Source: Argyresthia goedartella (taxonomy: Eukaryota; Arthropoda; Insecta; Lepidoptera; Argyresthiidae). From it: a stretch of DNA of 64,000 bases. A program made the position numbers and the translations under genes. Under the pieces are notes generated by a model, which was not told the origin of the DNA, ran no database searches, and was given only the letters and a program-made list of their open reading frames with translations. Location: positions 33,248,906 to 33,312,905 of the forward strand of contig OX463818.1 of assembly GCA_949825045.1 (NCBI GenBank), given 5' to 3'. Shown piece after piece: positions 53,238 to 64,000 of the stretch (within the stretch, counting starts at the first letter, position 1; each line of letters starts with the position of its first letter).

Positions 53238-54061
53238 GCGCAGGGTTTCTCACATCTAGTCGCTCTTGATCTAAATCGGAAATGGTACCGACAGAGCCAG
53301 TCCGGACTCTCTGGAGTTCTGTTAGGTGATGGCGATCTGCCCCTTGACGCTGATCTGCCCCTACTCTGGTACCTTGCTTGTGACCTGCCACGTATCTCGC
53401 CGCGCAGAGAAGCTACCTCCAGGACCAATTTGTTCATAGCTGTCATCATCTCTTGCATCGCGAAGTTTGCTGCACCGCTGCTTACCGACGCTACCTCGTT
53501 CACACTCGTTATGTTTTCCACTACCTTATCTGCAATTGTCCCCAGGTTCTCCAATGTCTGATCTTGACTCGCTGTCAACACCGCTCTTACAGGCGTCGGT
53601 AGTCGTGCCATCCATAATCTATGGACTGTTTCATCACTCGCTTGGCAGTTCCTTGCTAAAGTCATCATTTTTCGTAGCAGCTGCGTGGGTTTCTGTGATC
53701 CCAAATCCATTTCACCGACCAGACGCTGAAATTGTCGTTCTGGAGACTCTTCGTACACCTTGAGAAGCCTCTCTTTGAGTGAATTATATTTCCCTTCTGC
53801 TGGTGGTGTATAAAGTATGTCTGAGCACTGTTGTAATGCATCCCTACTTAACTTTGACACTGCCAGTTGGTATTTATATTCGTCACCTTGTTTCTGGGGG
53901 CTGACTATCGCCTCGAACTGCGCGAACCATAAACGCGGCTGTTCCTGCCAGAATTCAGGGATTCTCGCCGACACCGAAATTGACGCCATTTCAGATGGTT
54001 GCTCTTCTTTGCTGGGTCCGGCGGCGGCTCCAGCCTTGTCTTGGCCCGCTCCCTTACTCAT
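53213..54061 (-). CDS. Ty3/Gypsy gag, 282 codons
   Basis: Capsid region FWQEQPRLWFAQFEAIVSPQ and YNSLKERLLKVYEESPERQF, then an Arg/Ser-rich stretch. Near the end is WLCRYHFRFRSRATRCEKPC, a C-x3-H...C-x3-C finger. That CHCC type replaces the common CCHC knuckle in CsRn1/Kabuki-type elements. Intact. The N-terminus (MSKGAGQDKAGAAAGPSKEE) follows a leader of about 115 bp. Confidence 0.9.
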   Translation of the reverse strand: MSKGAGQDKAGAAAGPSKEEQPSEMASISVSARIPEFWQEQPRLWFAQFEAIVSPQKQGDEYKYQLAVSKLSRDALQQCSDILYTPPAEGKYNSLKERLLKVYEESPERQFQRLVGEMDLGSQKPTQLLRKMMTLARNCQASDETVHRLWMARLPTPVRAVLTASQDQTLENLGTIADKVVENITSVNEVASVSSGAANFAMQEMMTAMNKLVLEVASLRGEIRGRSQARYQSRGRSASRGRSPSPNRTPESPDWLCRYHFRFRSRATRCEKPCAWKQPAEN

Positions 54062-54175
54062 TGTTCCACGTTGAAACTCCGGCCAAGTCGTGGTTACTTA
54101 GCCGGGAGTCGTCCCGTCGCCGCTCGTTCGTAGGTAGGTATACACTTGTCACTGCACTGATTCCCAGAAAAAAAA

Positions 54176-54192
54176 GAGTCGGGGTCACCAAT
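54176..54192 (-). promoter_or_regulatory. Primer-binding site, tRNA-Trp type
   Basis: The minus strand TTGGTGACCCCGACTC begins next to the 5' LTR and pairs with the 3' end of tRNA-Trp, as known for CsRn1-type elements. Confidence 0.8.
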
Positions 54193-54381
54193 TTAGGAGT
54201 GTCAATAATATTCACTTAGTCTTTAGTATAGATCCTTTATTACAGTTCAGCTTTACACGGTACACCTGGGATAACACAGAAGAGACAAGTTACTTAGAAC
54301 GCGATTACGGAACGACTAACTCGCAAGCAGAGCGCACTCGCTACCACTGTTACATATTGCTGACATAAGCATGTCCCTACA
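54193..54381 (-). repeat. Ty3/Gypsy 5' LTR
   Basis: 189 bp, identical by eye to the 3' LTR, so a recent insertion. Confidence 0.95.
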
Positions 54382-54605
54382 GAATTAAATCAAAGAGACG
54401 TTTTATTTTTGAAACTATTTTTATTTATTAATGTTTTTCTTATACTATGAAGTAATAGGAACAAAACTTTAGACGTTTACAAAAATCAACAATTATAACA
54501 AAAAAAATATTCTTTGGACTATAAATCTAATTAAAACTGAAAGATAATGAAACCCTCTTCATAAAAAAAAAACTTAATTATATTTTTTTTTAATTGAAAA
54601 TATGA

Positions 54606-56140
54606 TTAATCACTGCCATCGAGACCAGTAGAATTTTGGCACATAAATTTTGCATGCTCCAAACATATGGGCTTGCCACATGCATTGCAGTAATGTTTGG
54701 TTTTTCTATCCTTCTTGTATGGACAGTCCTGGCATCTGACATACCGTCCAGGTACGTTCACATGTCTAGGTGAAGGCTCCCCAAGTTGTTTTTCGATTCG
54801 CTGGCGGATGTATTAGTAGTAGTAATACCACTACTAGTAGTAGCTTGGATTTTTTTTTTCGATTTTCTTAAATTTAAGTGTTCATAAATCATTGACAAGC
54901 CCAAATTACGAATGAAGTCTGTTCTCTTGGTCACTTATTTACACGATAAATAATGCAAGCATTAATAGCTGCCATGTTCAAGACACCATAGAATAAAGTC
55001 ATAGGCCATCTTTTACTGTTGCGAGAAACATTGTAACTGGCACTCAGCTCATTAACCACATCAACACCAGTTTTGGTTGAGTTATAAAATGTTATCATAT
55101 CAGGTTATTGTTTCTCTCCAGTAGATTCATTTATCGAATTATCATGGTGCATGGTGGACATAACAACAACCACCTCGTTCTTCCTTGGTGCGTAGGAAAC
55201 AAGTGTGATGTCGTTTTGAAACCCAAAGAGTGAACTGTTAGGTTGTCTCCCAGTTCTGATGAAAGATTCAGGAAGCTGTCTCTTAATTCTTCCGTACAGT
55301 TCCAACAGACGTAAGGCGATGTTCATTTAGTAGATGCAGCATTAGTTCATATCCCGTGAACCAATTGTCAAATGTCACGTTGCGGTGCGAGCGTGAAACT
55401 GGTTGAATGAGTCTCTCCACTACTTCAAAGGGTTTATTACTGACTGCAAATGGTCCCGACTGTTGCTTTCCTGCATATACTTCCAAATTCAAGACATAAA
55501 AGCTTTTAGCATCGACAAGAGCCATAATTTTTAACCCATACTTAGCTGGTTTATTTGGAATGTAGACGCGGAATAGGCATCGGCCTCTAAATGATAGTAA
55601 CATCTCGTCAAAAGTAAGAAACTCACTCGGAGTGTACGCATTCTGAAGGCATTGAACAAACTGGTCAAAAATGTTTCTGAAGGCCGCCATGTTATCAGTC
55701 TTTTTACGCTCCTCTCTCGTAGATTTGTCGTCAAATTTATTTTGAAGAAACTGGAATCTCTGCAGTGACATCGTGGTACGAAATATATCAACGCCATTTC
55801 CATCAGTTCGCCAAAGATCTTTCAAATTCTGTCGATTAAATTTGGTGAGACCAGGTAAATACAGTAAGCCAATGAATGCTTTCAACTCCGATAAAGTGGT
55901 TTCTTTCATGTAAGAAGAAGTATTACCACTCTCATTATTAGCGGCACTTTTACTTTGACTTTGGCGAATTTCCGAATTAGTATGGTTCAAGATTTCTTCA
56001 AGCATGTCTGAAGTGACAAAAATATTCCAACATTTGTATTCTGTAGCAGCTACCCTTGCAATGTTTTTTACTCCAACCTACTCAGTTACTTGTTTACTGA
56101 ACGAAGCCACACGTTTGGTCGCTGAGAATTCTTGTACCAC
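54606..56140 (-). pseudogene. Yabusame-like piggyBac transposase P3 (S2 copy)
   Basis: Same protein as in S1: LTFDEMLLSFRGRC (first D), NVTFDNWFTGYELM (second D), KTGVDVVNEL (third D), and a C-terminal Cys-rich tail HYCNACGKPICLEHAKFMC with the natural stop at 54606. Frameshift near 55300 shared with S1; an extra stop after TGEKQ (near 55105) is private to S2. A private trinucleotide-like insertion (tagtagtagtaat...) lies near 54815-54840. Transposition by this copy is impossible without repair. Confidence 0.85.
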
Positions 56141-56508
56141 TTCGTACCATCTCTAGACGTGTAAAATATATAATTATGTACGATATGTAATTATTTTGTC
56201 GTAGACGATGAAGATTAATTATCGTTAAAGGTTACAATGAACTTATAAAGTGATATATGTATTTGTTGTTGGATTTAATTTATTTTAAACTTTTTAGTTA
56301 ATTTTTAATAAAAGCTTGTTTTTGTAGTAAGGTAAAATAATGTTTAAATTAGTTATGTAATCACCAGTTATTTATTTGTAACGTTTCTCATTCTATCCAT
56401 TTCTTTTAATGCATCAACATTACAAGGTTTCTTCGAAGTCAACTTCGAGCAGTCGATTTCTTCTATTTGAAGACCTGCTAAAGACTTAACTTGGCTTTGG
56501 GGTCGGAC

Positions 56509-56985
56509 ATCTAGTATCAAAGTACTCGTCAAAACAAATTAAACTAGCCTAAACTCGATAGGGTTGCTTCGTTTAATCATGGAGTTCCTATGGGCCACCT
56601 TCCAGCTCCAACATCAGACCCTGATTACCATCTTGTGTCAAATTACTCGTCAAGACAAATTAAACGAGCCCAAATTCGATGGGATTGCGTCGTTTAATTA
56701 TGTAGTTCCTATGGGCCACCTTCCAGCTCCATCATCAGACCCTGGTTACCATCTAGTGTCAAAGTACTCGTCAAGACAAATTAAACGTGCCCAAACTCGA
56801 TGGGGTTGCGTCGTTTAATTATGGAGTTCCTATGAGCCACCTTCCAGCTCCATCATCAGACCCTGGTTACCATCTAGTGTCAGAGTACTCGTCAAGATGA
56901 ATTAAACGAGCCCAAATTCGATGAAATTGCGTCGTTTAATGACTGAGTTCCTATGGCCACCTTCCAGCTCCATCATCAGATCAGC
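56509..56985. repeat. 121-bp tandem array, four units (S2)
   Basis: Same unit as 36755-37335 with one unit fewer. First and last units match their S1 counterparts best, so gain or loss was internal. Confidence 0.9.
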
Positions 56986-57901
56986 TCTATGTCATAATAA
57001 TATTGCATTGTCATCCGATTTATACATGCATGCAAAATTTCAGCTCAATCCTAAACCGGGAAGTGGATCAAATTTAACTTGCAAGATTTGATTACAGACA
57101 GACAGACAGACAGACAACGGGACAGGTGAAACTAAATAAAAGCTTGTAAAAAATACCAAAACTTTTTAATCCTACCAGGGTATGAGATACCTCATGCTCA
57201 TGCTCGCCGGGCTGAATAGCAGAGCGCAAGTATTCCATCAAAATTCAAAATTCAAAAAGAGTTTATTTCCATAAGAAACACATAGGTAACATTTGGAGAA
57301 TGTCAAATCTTAAACTAACACATGTATAAGGTACAGGGAAATATAGAACTCAATTTGAATTCCGTCACCTCAATGTTTTAGATGCTGGAGGCAAAGAGGC
57401 GACTAGAAACCTCCAGCTTTATACGTTATTTTTTTACAGAATTGGAGCAAACACCTTCCCAAGCTTTCTTGTCTTCTGCATAACCTGATATTTTGTAGTA
57501 ACCTTTTTTACATAAGTGATTTTAAACAACATTTTTAAATTTATTTACAGACAATTCCTGTAACTCAGTCGGTATTTTGTTGTAAAAGCGAATACATTGC
57601 CCTTTAAAAGATACTCTTTTTTACTCTTTATACTCTTTATACTTTATTGCACAAAAACAGAAGATACAGATACTAAAAAATGGAAACTAGGTGTACAAAG
57701 GCAAGCTTATCTCTAAAAAGAGATTTCTTCCAGCAAACCTAATATGGACAGAATACATGAAATAACAGGTAGACCTATGTGCACAACGTTAAAAATATTA
57801 AAATAATAAACTAATTACTAATATGTACATAAATACATAATATCAATACAAATAGACAAAATTATACTACATATATATCAAAGCAATAAACCTACATAAA
57901 T

Positions 57902-60841
57902 CTAGTATGGAAGAGAAAGATAGTGTTCTTTTAAGCGAGTTTTAAAAATAGAAAGTGACGGGCTGTCTCTGATGGCGCTAGGAAGTTTGTTCCAGAGCCT
58001 GATAGCTCGTAGTCTGAACCCATGTTCATATGCGGCTGTATTGTGTTGCGGAGTTATAAGCAGTGATCGAGCGTGAGATCTCCGAGGCCTATCCGAGGAC
58101 AAAAATTCAAAACGATCTCGTAAGAAGACAGGATAGCGAGGATTAAATAAGATGTTATAGAGGCAGATGAGGATATGAGAATCCCGACGAAGACGGATAG
58201 GGAGCCACTTTAACTCCCTGCGATACTCCGAGACGTGGTCATACTTGCGCAGGCCGAAGACAAACCGAATCCCGAGGTTTTGAAGTCGCTCGAGTTTGTT
58301 CAGTTGCTCTTCATTCGCGCTCACCCAGCATACGTCAGCGTAATCGATCAGGGGGAGGAGAAGAGACTGGGCAAGCGTTATTTTTGTCTGACGAGGCAGG
58401 AAGTATTGTAGTCGTTTGAGGGAGTGAAAAGTGGCAAAGACTCGCCTACTGACCTCGCTGACATGCGCTGACCAGGAAAATTGGTTATCGAAGAAAACTC
58501 CTAGATTTTTGGCCTTAGTACTATATGAGATTATAGTTCCATCATAGGTTATAGGGGCAATGGACAGATTCTGTAACAAGTTAAGGGAAAACCTGGAACC
58601 AATAATCAAAGCCTGGGACTTACTAGGGTTGACAAGTAGTCCAAAAGAAGTGGCCCAGTCCCTAATTCGCTCGAGATCGGCATTTAACATTCCCACAGCA
58701 GACACCATATCACAGGGAGAAAAATGACGATAAATCTGGAGATCGTCTGCGTAAAGATGGTATGATGACGAGAGAGTATCCGAGACGGAATTTATGAAGA
58801 CGGAGAAAAGAAGAGGAGAGAGAATACCACCCTGAGGGACCCCCGCAACGAGGTCACACCACTCCGTTGAAGTCACCTCCGACCTAATACGTTGCTGGCG
58901 ACCTCTCAGATAAGAGTCGAACCAGCAAGCAGAGACGGAGGACACATTCAAGGACTTCAGGGTCTCAACGAGGATATCGAAATCAACGCAGTTAAAGGCG
59001 CTGCTGAAGTACAGCAGTGCAAGCACAGTGAGCTGTTTCTCGTCCATCGCATGCTGAATGTCATCGGTGACTTTAAGCAAGGCCGTGACAGTGCTATGAC
59101 CGGGCCTAAAACCGGATTGCAGTTGATTCAGCAAGTTGTTTGAGCATAAGTAGGAGGATAACTGAGAATGGACAATGGATTCAAGGACTTTGGATAGGAT
59201 AGGCAGAATGGAAATTGGACGAAACTCTTTAAAAGAGGAGGGATTTGATGTTTTGGGTAATGGGATAACTAAGGCTTTTTTCCACACATTTGGGAAGGAA
59301 CTATTGGAGAGAGAGAAGTTTATTATATGTGTGATAGCTGGAAGAAGCTCGTCAAGTACGTTGCTGATCATTTTGGAGCAGATATTATCGTCACCCACGG
59401 CTTTGGAGGAAATGGAGAGCACTGCTTTCTTAACCGCATCAATTCCGACAAGTCTGAAGTCAAATGGAGTGGAGGTGGGAGCAGACCTCGAGCGCAGGTG
59501 ACACAGAGTGGCATTTTTTAAGGTGGGATCCATGACGACAGGGGGAGCTGAGAAAAAAATGTTGAGACCGTTGAGATCAACAATGCCAGCCGCTTGATCC
59601 TGAGACTTACCGACACCAAGCGTTCTAAGGAATTTCCATACTTGAGCAGGTGTGTATCTTTCGATACACTCAAATATATGACGGCGCTTGGCATCACGAC
59701 ACATGCGATTACAGCGGTTTCGGAGGCGTTTGAAAGTGGCAAGGTTCTCGGCTGTAGGCTCCTTTTTGTTCAGGCATTTGGCTCTGTTCCTTTTAGCCAT
59801 CAAACGTTTGATAACGTCGGTGAGCCAGGGTGCTGGAAGGTGTTTCACCTTAACCTTCTTGACCGGTGCATGCTTGTCAAATAGTCCCAGAATAATTGCG
59901 TTGAAGTGGTGGATCTTATCATCAACGGTCTCACTAGTGATAATAGGTGTCTAGTCAATCGACGCGGCATCTGATTTAAGGGATGCAGAATCAATACCCT
60001 TGAAGCTACGAATGTAAATAAGTTTTGCATTGCTCTTGGGAGTCTTAATCTTATATGAGAGGTAAATCAGGTCATGATAGGAAAAAGGAGAGTTAATTTG
60101 TCCATGTGCCGCAACTTTGTCCAAATTAGAAACTATCATGAGATCAAGAAGAGAGGGAGTGCAATGTGGTTGGAAATGAGTAGCGTTGAGAGGAAGAATA
60201 TGCATATTGAAAGAATTTACAATGGACTGTAATTTAGCAGAGCGGGAATCATTTTTAAGAAGACATGTATTGAAATCGCCGAGAAATAGGGTATCATTAT
60301 AAAGAGGAGTCAGCTCATTAAGCAAAGTCTCAAAAGAGTCAAAGTAATCAATACGAAGTGAGGGACTGTAGAGGACTCCGAGCAGAACTTTACTATGGTG
60401 AAGACAGATTTCGAGGAAGAGATGTTCTGCTGATTCGGAGTACTCATTCGGGGAGGCACTTATAACTCTGCAAGGGATATCCGAGCGAAGGTAAATAGCT
60501 ACGCCGCCATCCGCTTTCCCAACTCTGTCGTTCCGATAGAGCTGGTATCCAGGCAGCGAGAACATAGTGGATGGTAAAGTTGGCTTGAGAAAGGATTCAG
60601 ATACAAGAATACCATCTACATGTTTGCTACTGAACGACTCGAGTAGGTCCGGATAACTGGAGTGAATGCTCTGGGCGTTAATATGAACAATATTAAAATT
60701 ATTCCCCAGGCCCGCAAAGACAGACGTCAGTTCGACGGATAGCGGTCTCTCCACAAAGGAGTTATCGCTCTCCGCACTAATATAGTCATCACTTGAAGAA
60801 CATGAGAAGAAACTGTTATCAATATTACATAAACTATCCAT
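57902..60841 (-). pseudogene. LINE-J ORF2: AP-type endonuclease and reverse transcriptase, one in-frame stop
   Basis: Endonuclease: FNIVHINAQSIHSSYPDLLE (N), GILVSESFLKP (E), DGGVAIYLRSDIPCRVIS, TLFLGDFNTCLL (D/N), SPFSYHDLIYLSY (DH-type end). RT: VIPLPKTSNPSSFKEFRPIS, LQSGFRPGHSTVTALLKVTD, GVPQGGILSPLLFSVFINSV, YHLYADDLQIYRHF (catalytic ADD). C-terminus ends RLKEHYLSLPY. The two long frames are in the same phase, split only by a TAG at 59951 where relatives have Trp (SID-W). About 980 codons in all. A near-intact, recent copy. Confidence 0.9.
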
Positions 60842-61393
60842 ACCAAATAAAATAAATATATATTAATAATATAATAAATATGCTAGAATGCGTTATCTAA
60901 CACAAAATAAAACTACAACTACACTACTAAATAAATATTGACCTAGACCCTAACCACACAGGAGTGATGAAAGGAATCTGGTAAATAATAAGATCCCATA
61001 ATATAAAACACAAAAGACAAAAACACACAGGGCAAAAGTCACGCACTTTTGTTTTGTAGACAGCGAGTCAAGATAAAAAAAAAATAATATACAAATGTAT
61101 AGGTTCGTAGACGATGCGGTTTGGCAGAAATCGGAACACAACTTTATATTTAAAAAGTGAGCCCAGGGTGACATTTCATGACAGTGACAGATTGACAAAT
61201 GCAAGGAAAAAAAATAGTAATTTATAGTCGGGCAAATGCAAAGAAGTTCGAAGAATAAATAAACCTACCTCCCAAAGCATTGCACAAGAGAATTACCAGC
61301 ATAGGACTTGTAAAATGAGGTCGTATCGCTGAATAACATGGCACGGCGAGCATCTGAAAACCACACTCCGGCTAACTAACCCCACATCACCAA

Positions 61394-62173
61394 TCACTTC
61401 GCAGCCCGAGCTTGAGACGCACCTCTCCTCGTAACGACGCCTTTGACGGTGCCCGCCGAAGTCTGCGCAGTAGGTTTCTTCCCCTTGTCGGCTAACTGTG
61501 GGGCATCCTTACTGGGGAACTTGTTCATGAGCGGCCGCAACTCCGTCCAGCATTCGATCTTCTGGCGAGTCTTGTTGGGCAGGTGCAGGAAGATTCGGCC
61601 ATCGGAAGTCCATGAGTTATTGACCCCGAAGTGTTTTCGCGCTGCCATGAACACATCATGCCGCGACCTTGTGAGGAACTCCGTTATGGTGATGCCGGAA
61701 CCCTTGAGGGCTTTCTTCGAGTCCCACACCTCGCTACGTGCTTTGTAGGATGCAAAGCGCACTAGGAGGGGCCTAGTCTTGGCCCCCTTCGCTCCCAAGC
61801 GGTGCACCACTTTCACATCTCCAAGACATTCATCGGAGGACTTCAAGCGGCCAGACAGAACTGCAGACAGTACAGCAACAGGCTGTTCATCCGGTTCCTC
61901 AGCCACGCCATGGACAAGAAGGACCTTGCGCCGCATTACCTGTTCATGCCTGTCAAGCCCCAGACCCAGAAACTCAACTTGCGACTTCAGCACTCCGAGA
62001 GCTTTCCAGATCAAGGATTTGAAGTCTGTGAACTGCTGCGCCAGGCTGCTAATATCCTGAGGGCTGGGTGAGGCGGCAGCTAGCTGCAGATCCCTCTCGT
62101 ACCTGGCCATGCGATCGTTGAAAGAAGATATAATGTCTTCCATACCCTTTGACAGCTCTGAGTACTGATCCAT
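61394..62173 (-). CDS. LINE-J ORF1 protein, 259 codons
   Basis: N-terminal helical part (MDQYSELSKGMEDIISSFND; coiled coil to about 80). Then RKVLLVHGVAEEPDEQPVAV, VVHRLGAKGAKTRPLLVRFA and FMAARKHFGVNNSWTSDGRI form an RNA-binding fold like the FP25K/L1-ORF1-like domains, with a basic tail. It would coat the LINE RNA. No frame damage. Starts close to the 5' end of the element. Confidence 0.8.
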   Translation of the reverse strand: MDQYSELSKGMEDIISSFNDRMARYERDLQLAAASPSPQDISSLAQQFTDFKSLIWKALGVLKSQVEFLGLGLDRHEQVMRRKVLLVHGVAEEPDEQPVAVLSAVLSGRLKSSDECLGDVKVVHRLGAKGAKTRPLLVRFASYKARSEVWDSKKALKGSGITITEFLTRSRHDVFMAARKHFGVNNSWTSDGRIFLHLPNKTRQKIECWTELRPLMNKFPSKDAPQLADKGKKPTAQTSAGTVKGVVTRRGASQARAAK

Positions 62174-63231
62174 TTTTAGGTTATGTTGAGTAGACTGGTC
62201 AGATTGTGGTGATTTTGAATTAGATGTGTGCAGTAAAGGGTCCAGGTCAGTACTTTTATGAACGATTGAACATTAAATTGATTTTACTTATAAAATAAAT
62301 TAAAATAATACTAAGCAGATTATTTATTGTTGCTTTGTAGGACTACCCACACAAAAAAAGATACATTAACCTTATGGAGCCTAGTAGGAGGTATAGCTAG
62401 TTTATTCCTATTTCTAGTGTTGACATTGTGCCTGTCGCTATTCTTAGGAAATTTATCAATATTTTTGTGGACGTACATTAGGTTTTCAAAAATATACGGA
62501 CACGGCACTGTCATAATGTTAATTTCCTTAAATTTACAACGCAGTGACACTCTGGGACCCACATTGTAGATTGCACGAACAGCCCACTTTTGCAGCACAA
62601 ATATTATGTTAATGTCTGCAGCGTTCCCCCACAGCAGTATGCCGTAAGACATAATGCTATGGAAGTAGCTGAAGTAAACTAGTCTAGCTGTTTCCACGTC
62701 CGTAAAAAGACGGATTTTTTTAAATGCATAAACTGCGGAACTGAGTTTTTTTGATAGCTTATCTATGTGTGGGTCCCATTGAATCTTATTATCTAAGGTG
62801 ATGCCTAGGAATACCGTGCTATCTACAATTTCTAAATTTTCACCTTTAACATTAACATTAGCCGAGACTTGTTTAACATTGGGGAGTATAAACCGAATAC
62901 ATTTAGTTTTGTTATTGTTCAGTAAAATATTATTAGCACTAAACGAATTGAATATCTTTGCGATTGCATTATTCACATCGTCAAAGTTCAAACTGCGTCG
63001 TTTCATTTTAAACAAAGTGAAGTGTCATCTGCAAACAGTACAATCTCATGATTATCTCTGACAAGATGTCGCAGGTCATTAATATAAACCAAAAACAGGA
63101 ATGGCCCGAGTATGGAACCCTGCGGTACACCCATACAAACAACAGACCCTGGAGATCGTTTTCCATTAATGTCAACTCTCTCTATCCTGTTATTTAGATC
63201 ACAGGCTTCATCAATTTAGAATGAACTCAAA

Positions 63232-64000
63232 CTCAAACTCAAAAGTACTTTATTACTGTAGATATTTACATATGCTTAGCAAACGTCATTTTTTGCCTCT
63301 ACATTGGACCACTGTGGGAGAAGATGGGCGTAGAAACTCCCACAGATTTATTTTTAGATCTCTTTTAAAAATAGGTTGTGCTTAACTAATATAATTATGA
63401 TTTATTTTTATTTAATAAGCTGGAATAAATAATTACAAAATTATTAACAGCAAGGTCTGTGTTGAGCCAAATTAACCCCATACAGTCCTGTCATTTAAGT
63501 AATCTTGAACATTGTAATATCCCTTTTTCGACAAAGTCGCTTTAACATGCTTTTTAAATTGCTCAAATGGCAATTTCAAAATCTCCAGAGGTATCTTATT
63601 GTAGTAGAGAATGCACTGACCCTTGAAAGGATTGCTAACCTTCGCGAGTCTAAAACGGGGCGCACATAGTCTGTGATTATTTCTTAGGTAAACATTACAG
63701 CTATCGCTAAGTTTGGAAAATGTTGTAAGGTTCTTGCGTACATACATTATATTTTCGAAAATAAATTGACTAGCTACTGTTAGTATGTCAATTTCTTTAA
63801 AAAGCTCTATTAAGGAGTTTGTTCGTTTTAAATTATAAATTGCTCGAATAGCTCTTTTCTGTAAAATAAAAATAGTTTGAATATCCGCTGCTTTCCCCCA
63901 CAACAAGATACCATAGGACATCACACTATGAAAGTAACTAAAATATACTAGCCTAGATGTAGCCACATCCGTGCTTTGTCTGATGTTCCTAACAGCGTAA
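63232..64000 (-). mobile_element. CR1-A LINE copy 2, 3'UTR and ORF2 C-terminus, runs off the window
   Basis: 3'UTR 63232-63470 with a ctcaaa-type tail. Coding is open from 63472 to the edge: YAVRNIRQSTDVATSRLVYF, HSVMSYGILLWGKAADIQTI and a complete C-terminus (GYYNVQDYLNDRTVWG). This uninterrupted copy serves as the reference that reveals the nested insertions at 12.9 and 15.5 kb. Confidence 0.85.

Larger units (their letters stand above)
48525..54386 (-). mobile_element. Ty3/Gypsy element of CsRn1/Kabuki type, full length
   Basis: The 5852-bp element (48530-54381) has the 5-bp duplication GAATT (48525-48529, 54382-54386). The empty site 'ttaatagaattaaatc' is at 27.83 kb. Identical 189-bp LTRs, tRNA-Trp-type primer site, gag, pol, a small extra frame and a purine tract are all in place. 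Clade call rests on the primer site and the odd gag Cys/His motif. Confidence 0.95.
48381..57211 (-). mobile_element. Yabusame-like piggyBac P3 (S2), with Ty3/Gypsy nested inside
   Basis: Ends CCCGGCGAGCATGAGGTGG (48381) and its inverted partner ending at 57211. Flanks CTAA and CTGA. About 2.97 kb without the Gypsy element. It lacks about 205 bp present in S1 at 36370-36575. 56160-56508 and 56986-57211 are non-coding, the latter with an (agac)n microsatellite. Confidence 0.85.
57606..62364 (-). mobile_element. LINE-J, full-length CR1/Jockey-group LINE with 9-bp target duplication
   Basis: AAAAGATAC at 57606-57614 and 62356-62364 brackets 4741 bp. The empty site is at 37959-37967 in S1. ORF1 and ORF2 are both present; the 3' end (57615-57901) has (tataaagag)n-like short repeats. 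62174-62355 is 5'UTR, and 60842-61393 between the ORFs has no gene I can support. Confidence 0.9.
57250..63200 (-). mobile_element. CR1-B LINE (S2), split by the full-length LINE-J
   Basis: 3' part 57250-57614, RT part 62356-63200. The frame 63015-62320 carries LLNNNKTKCIRFILPNVKQ and FHSIMSYGILLWGNAADINI. Coding was contiguous before LINE-J entered at aaaagatac (KVSFKGQC region). Otherwise as in S1. Confidence 0.85.
44822..63217. repeat. Segment S2, second copy of the duplicated composite
   Basis: Homologous to S1 (24826-38820). Insertions found only here: LINE-C 45300-47892, Ty3/Gypsy 48530-54381, LINE-J 57615-62355. S2 stops at 63217 inside the DIRS motif aggcttcatcaattta, where S1 continues. 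Confidence 0.85.

Overview
This is animal nuclear DNA, most likely from an insect and probably a moth or butterfly. There are no bacterial operons, rRNA or tRNA genes, and I find no host gene I can name. The repeat content points to Lepidoptera: yabusame-like piggyBac ends (CCCGGCGAGCATGAG), BEL/Pao and CsRn1/Kabuki-type Ty3/Gypsy elements, DIRS elements, CR1/Jockey LINEs, DUF4817-type mariners and a common lepidopteran repeat beginning tactagctgttgc. Nearly the whole window is transposable elements nested inside one another. Most coding regions are broken. The best preserved are a BEL/Pao element with a single 1734-codon gag-pol frame, a Ty3/Gypsy element with identical LTRs, a full-length LINE and a piggyBac with both ends.

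Layout. 1-2.7 kb: LINE fragments (an ORF1 protein running off the left edge, an R1-type C-terminus, a CR1/Jockey RT on the plus strand, a CR1 3'UTR). 2.9-5.5 kb: mariner with long inverted repeats, and a hairpin MITE. 6-11.6 kb: piggyBac P1, cut by a solo BEL/Pao LTR (minus) and a truncated BEL/Pao element (plus). 11.6-19 kb: a DIRS element (tyrosine recombinase to RNase H end) cut by a CR1 LINE, itself cut by a 2.2-kb solo LTR and by piggyBac P2. 19.3-20.6 kb: DDE transposase with a SWIM domain. 20.6-21.4 kb: DIRS fragment carrying a tRNA-derived SINE. 21.4-25.9 kb: pogo-type element with a PHD finger.

The right two thirds hold two copies of one composite segment: S1 about 24.83-38.82 kb and S2 about 44.82-63.22 kb. 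Each is pogo end, DIRS RT, yabusame-like piggyBac with 121-bp tandem repeats, then CR1 LINE. S1 was later hit by a LINE fragment, a maT mariner (DD37D spacing) and the intact BEL/Pao. S2 was hit by a different LINE, the intact Ty3/Gypsy and a full-length LINE. Most of these insertions have their empty site in the other copy, so their ends and target duplications can be read by eye. Between S1 and S2 (39-44.8 kb) lie DIRS gag remnants and a MULE transposase that was first hit by a mariner and then rearranged by an inversion of about 1 kb.

The genes do not form a host pathway; each element encodes its own mobility functions. The least explained item is a 77-codon reading frame in the 3' part of the Ty3/Gypsy element, where an env gene would sit. 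It predicts a small N-myristoylated single-pass membrane protein with a basic tail.
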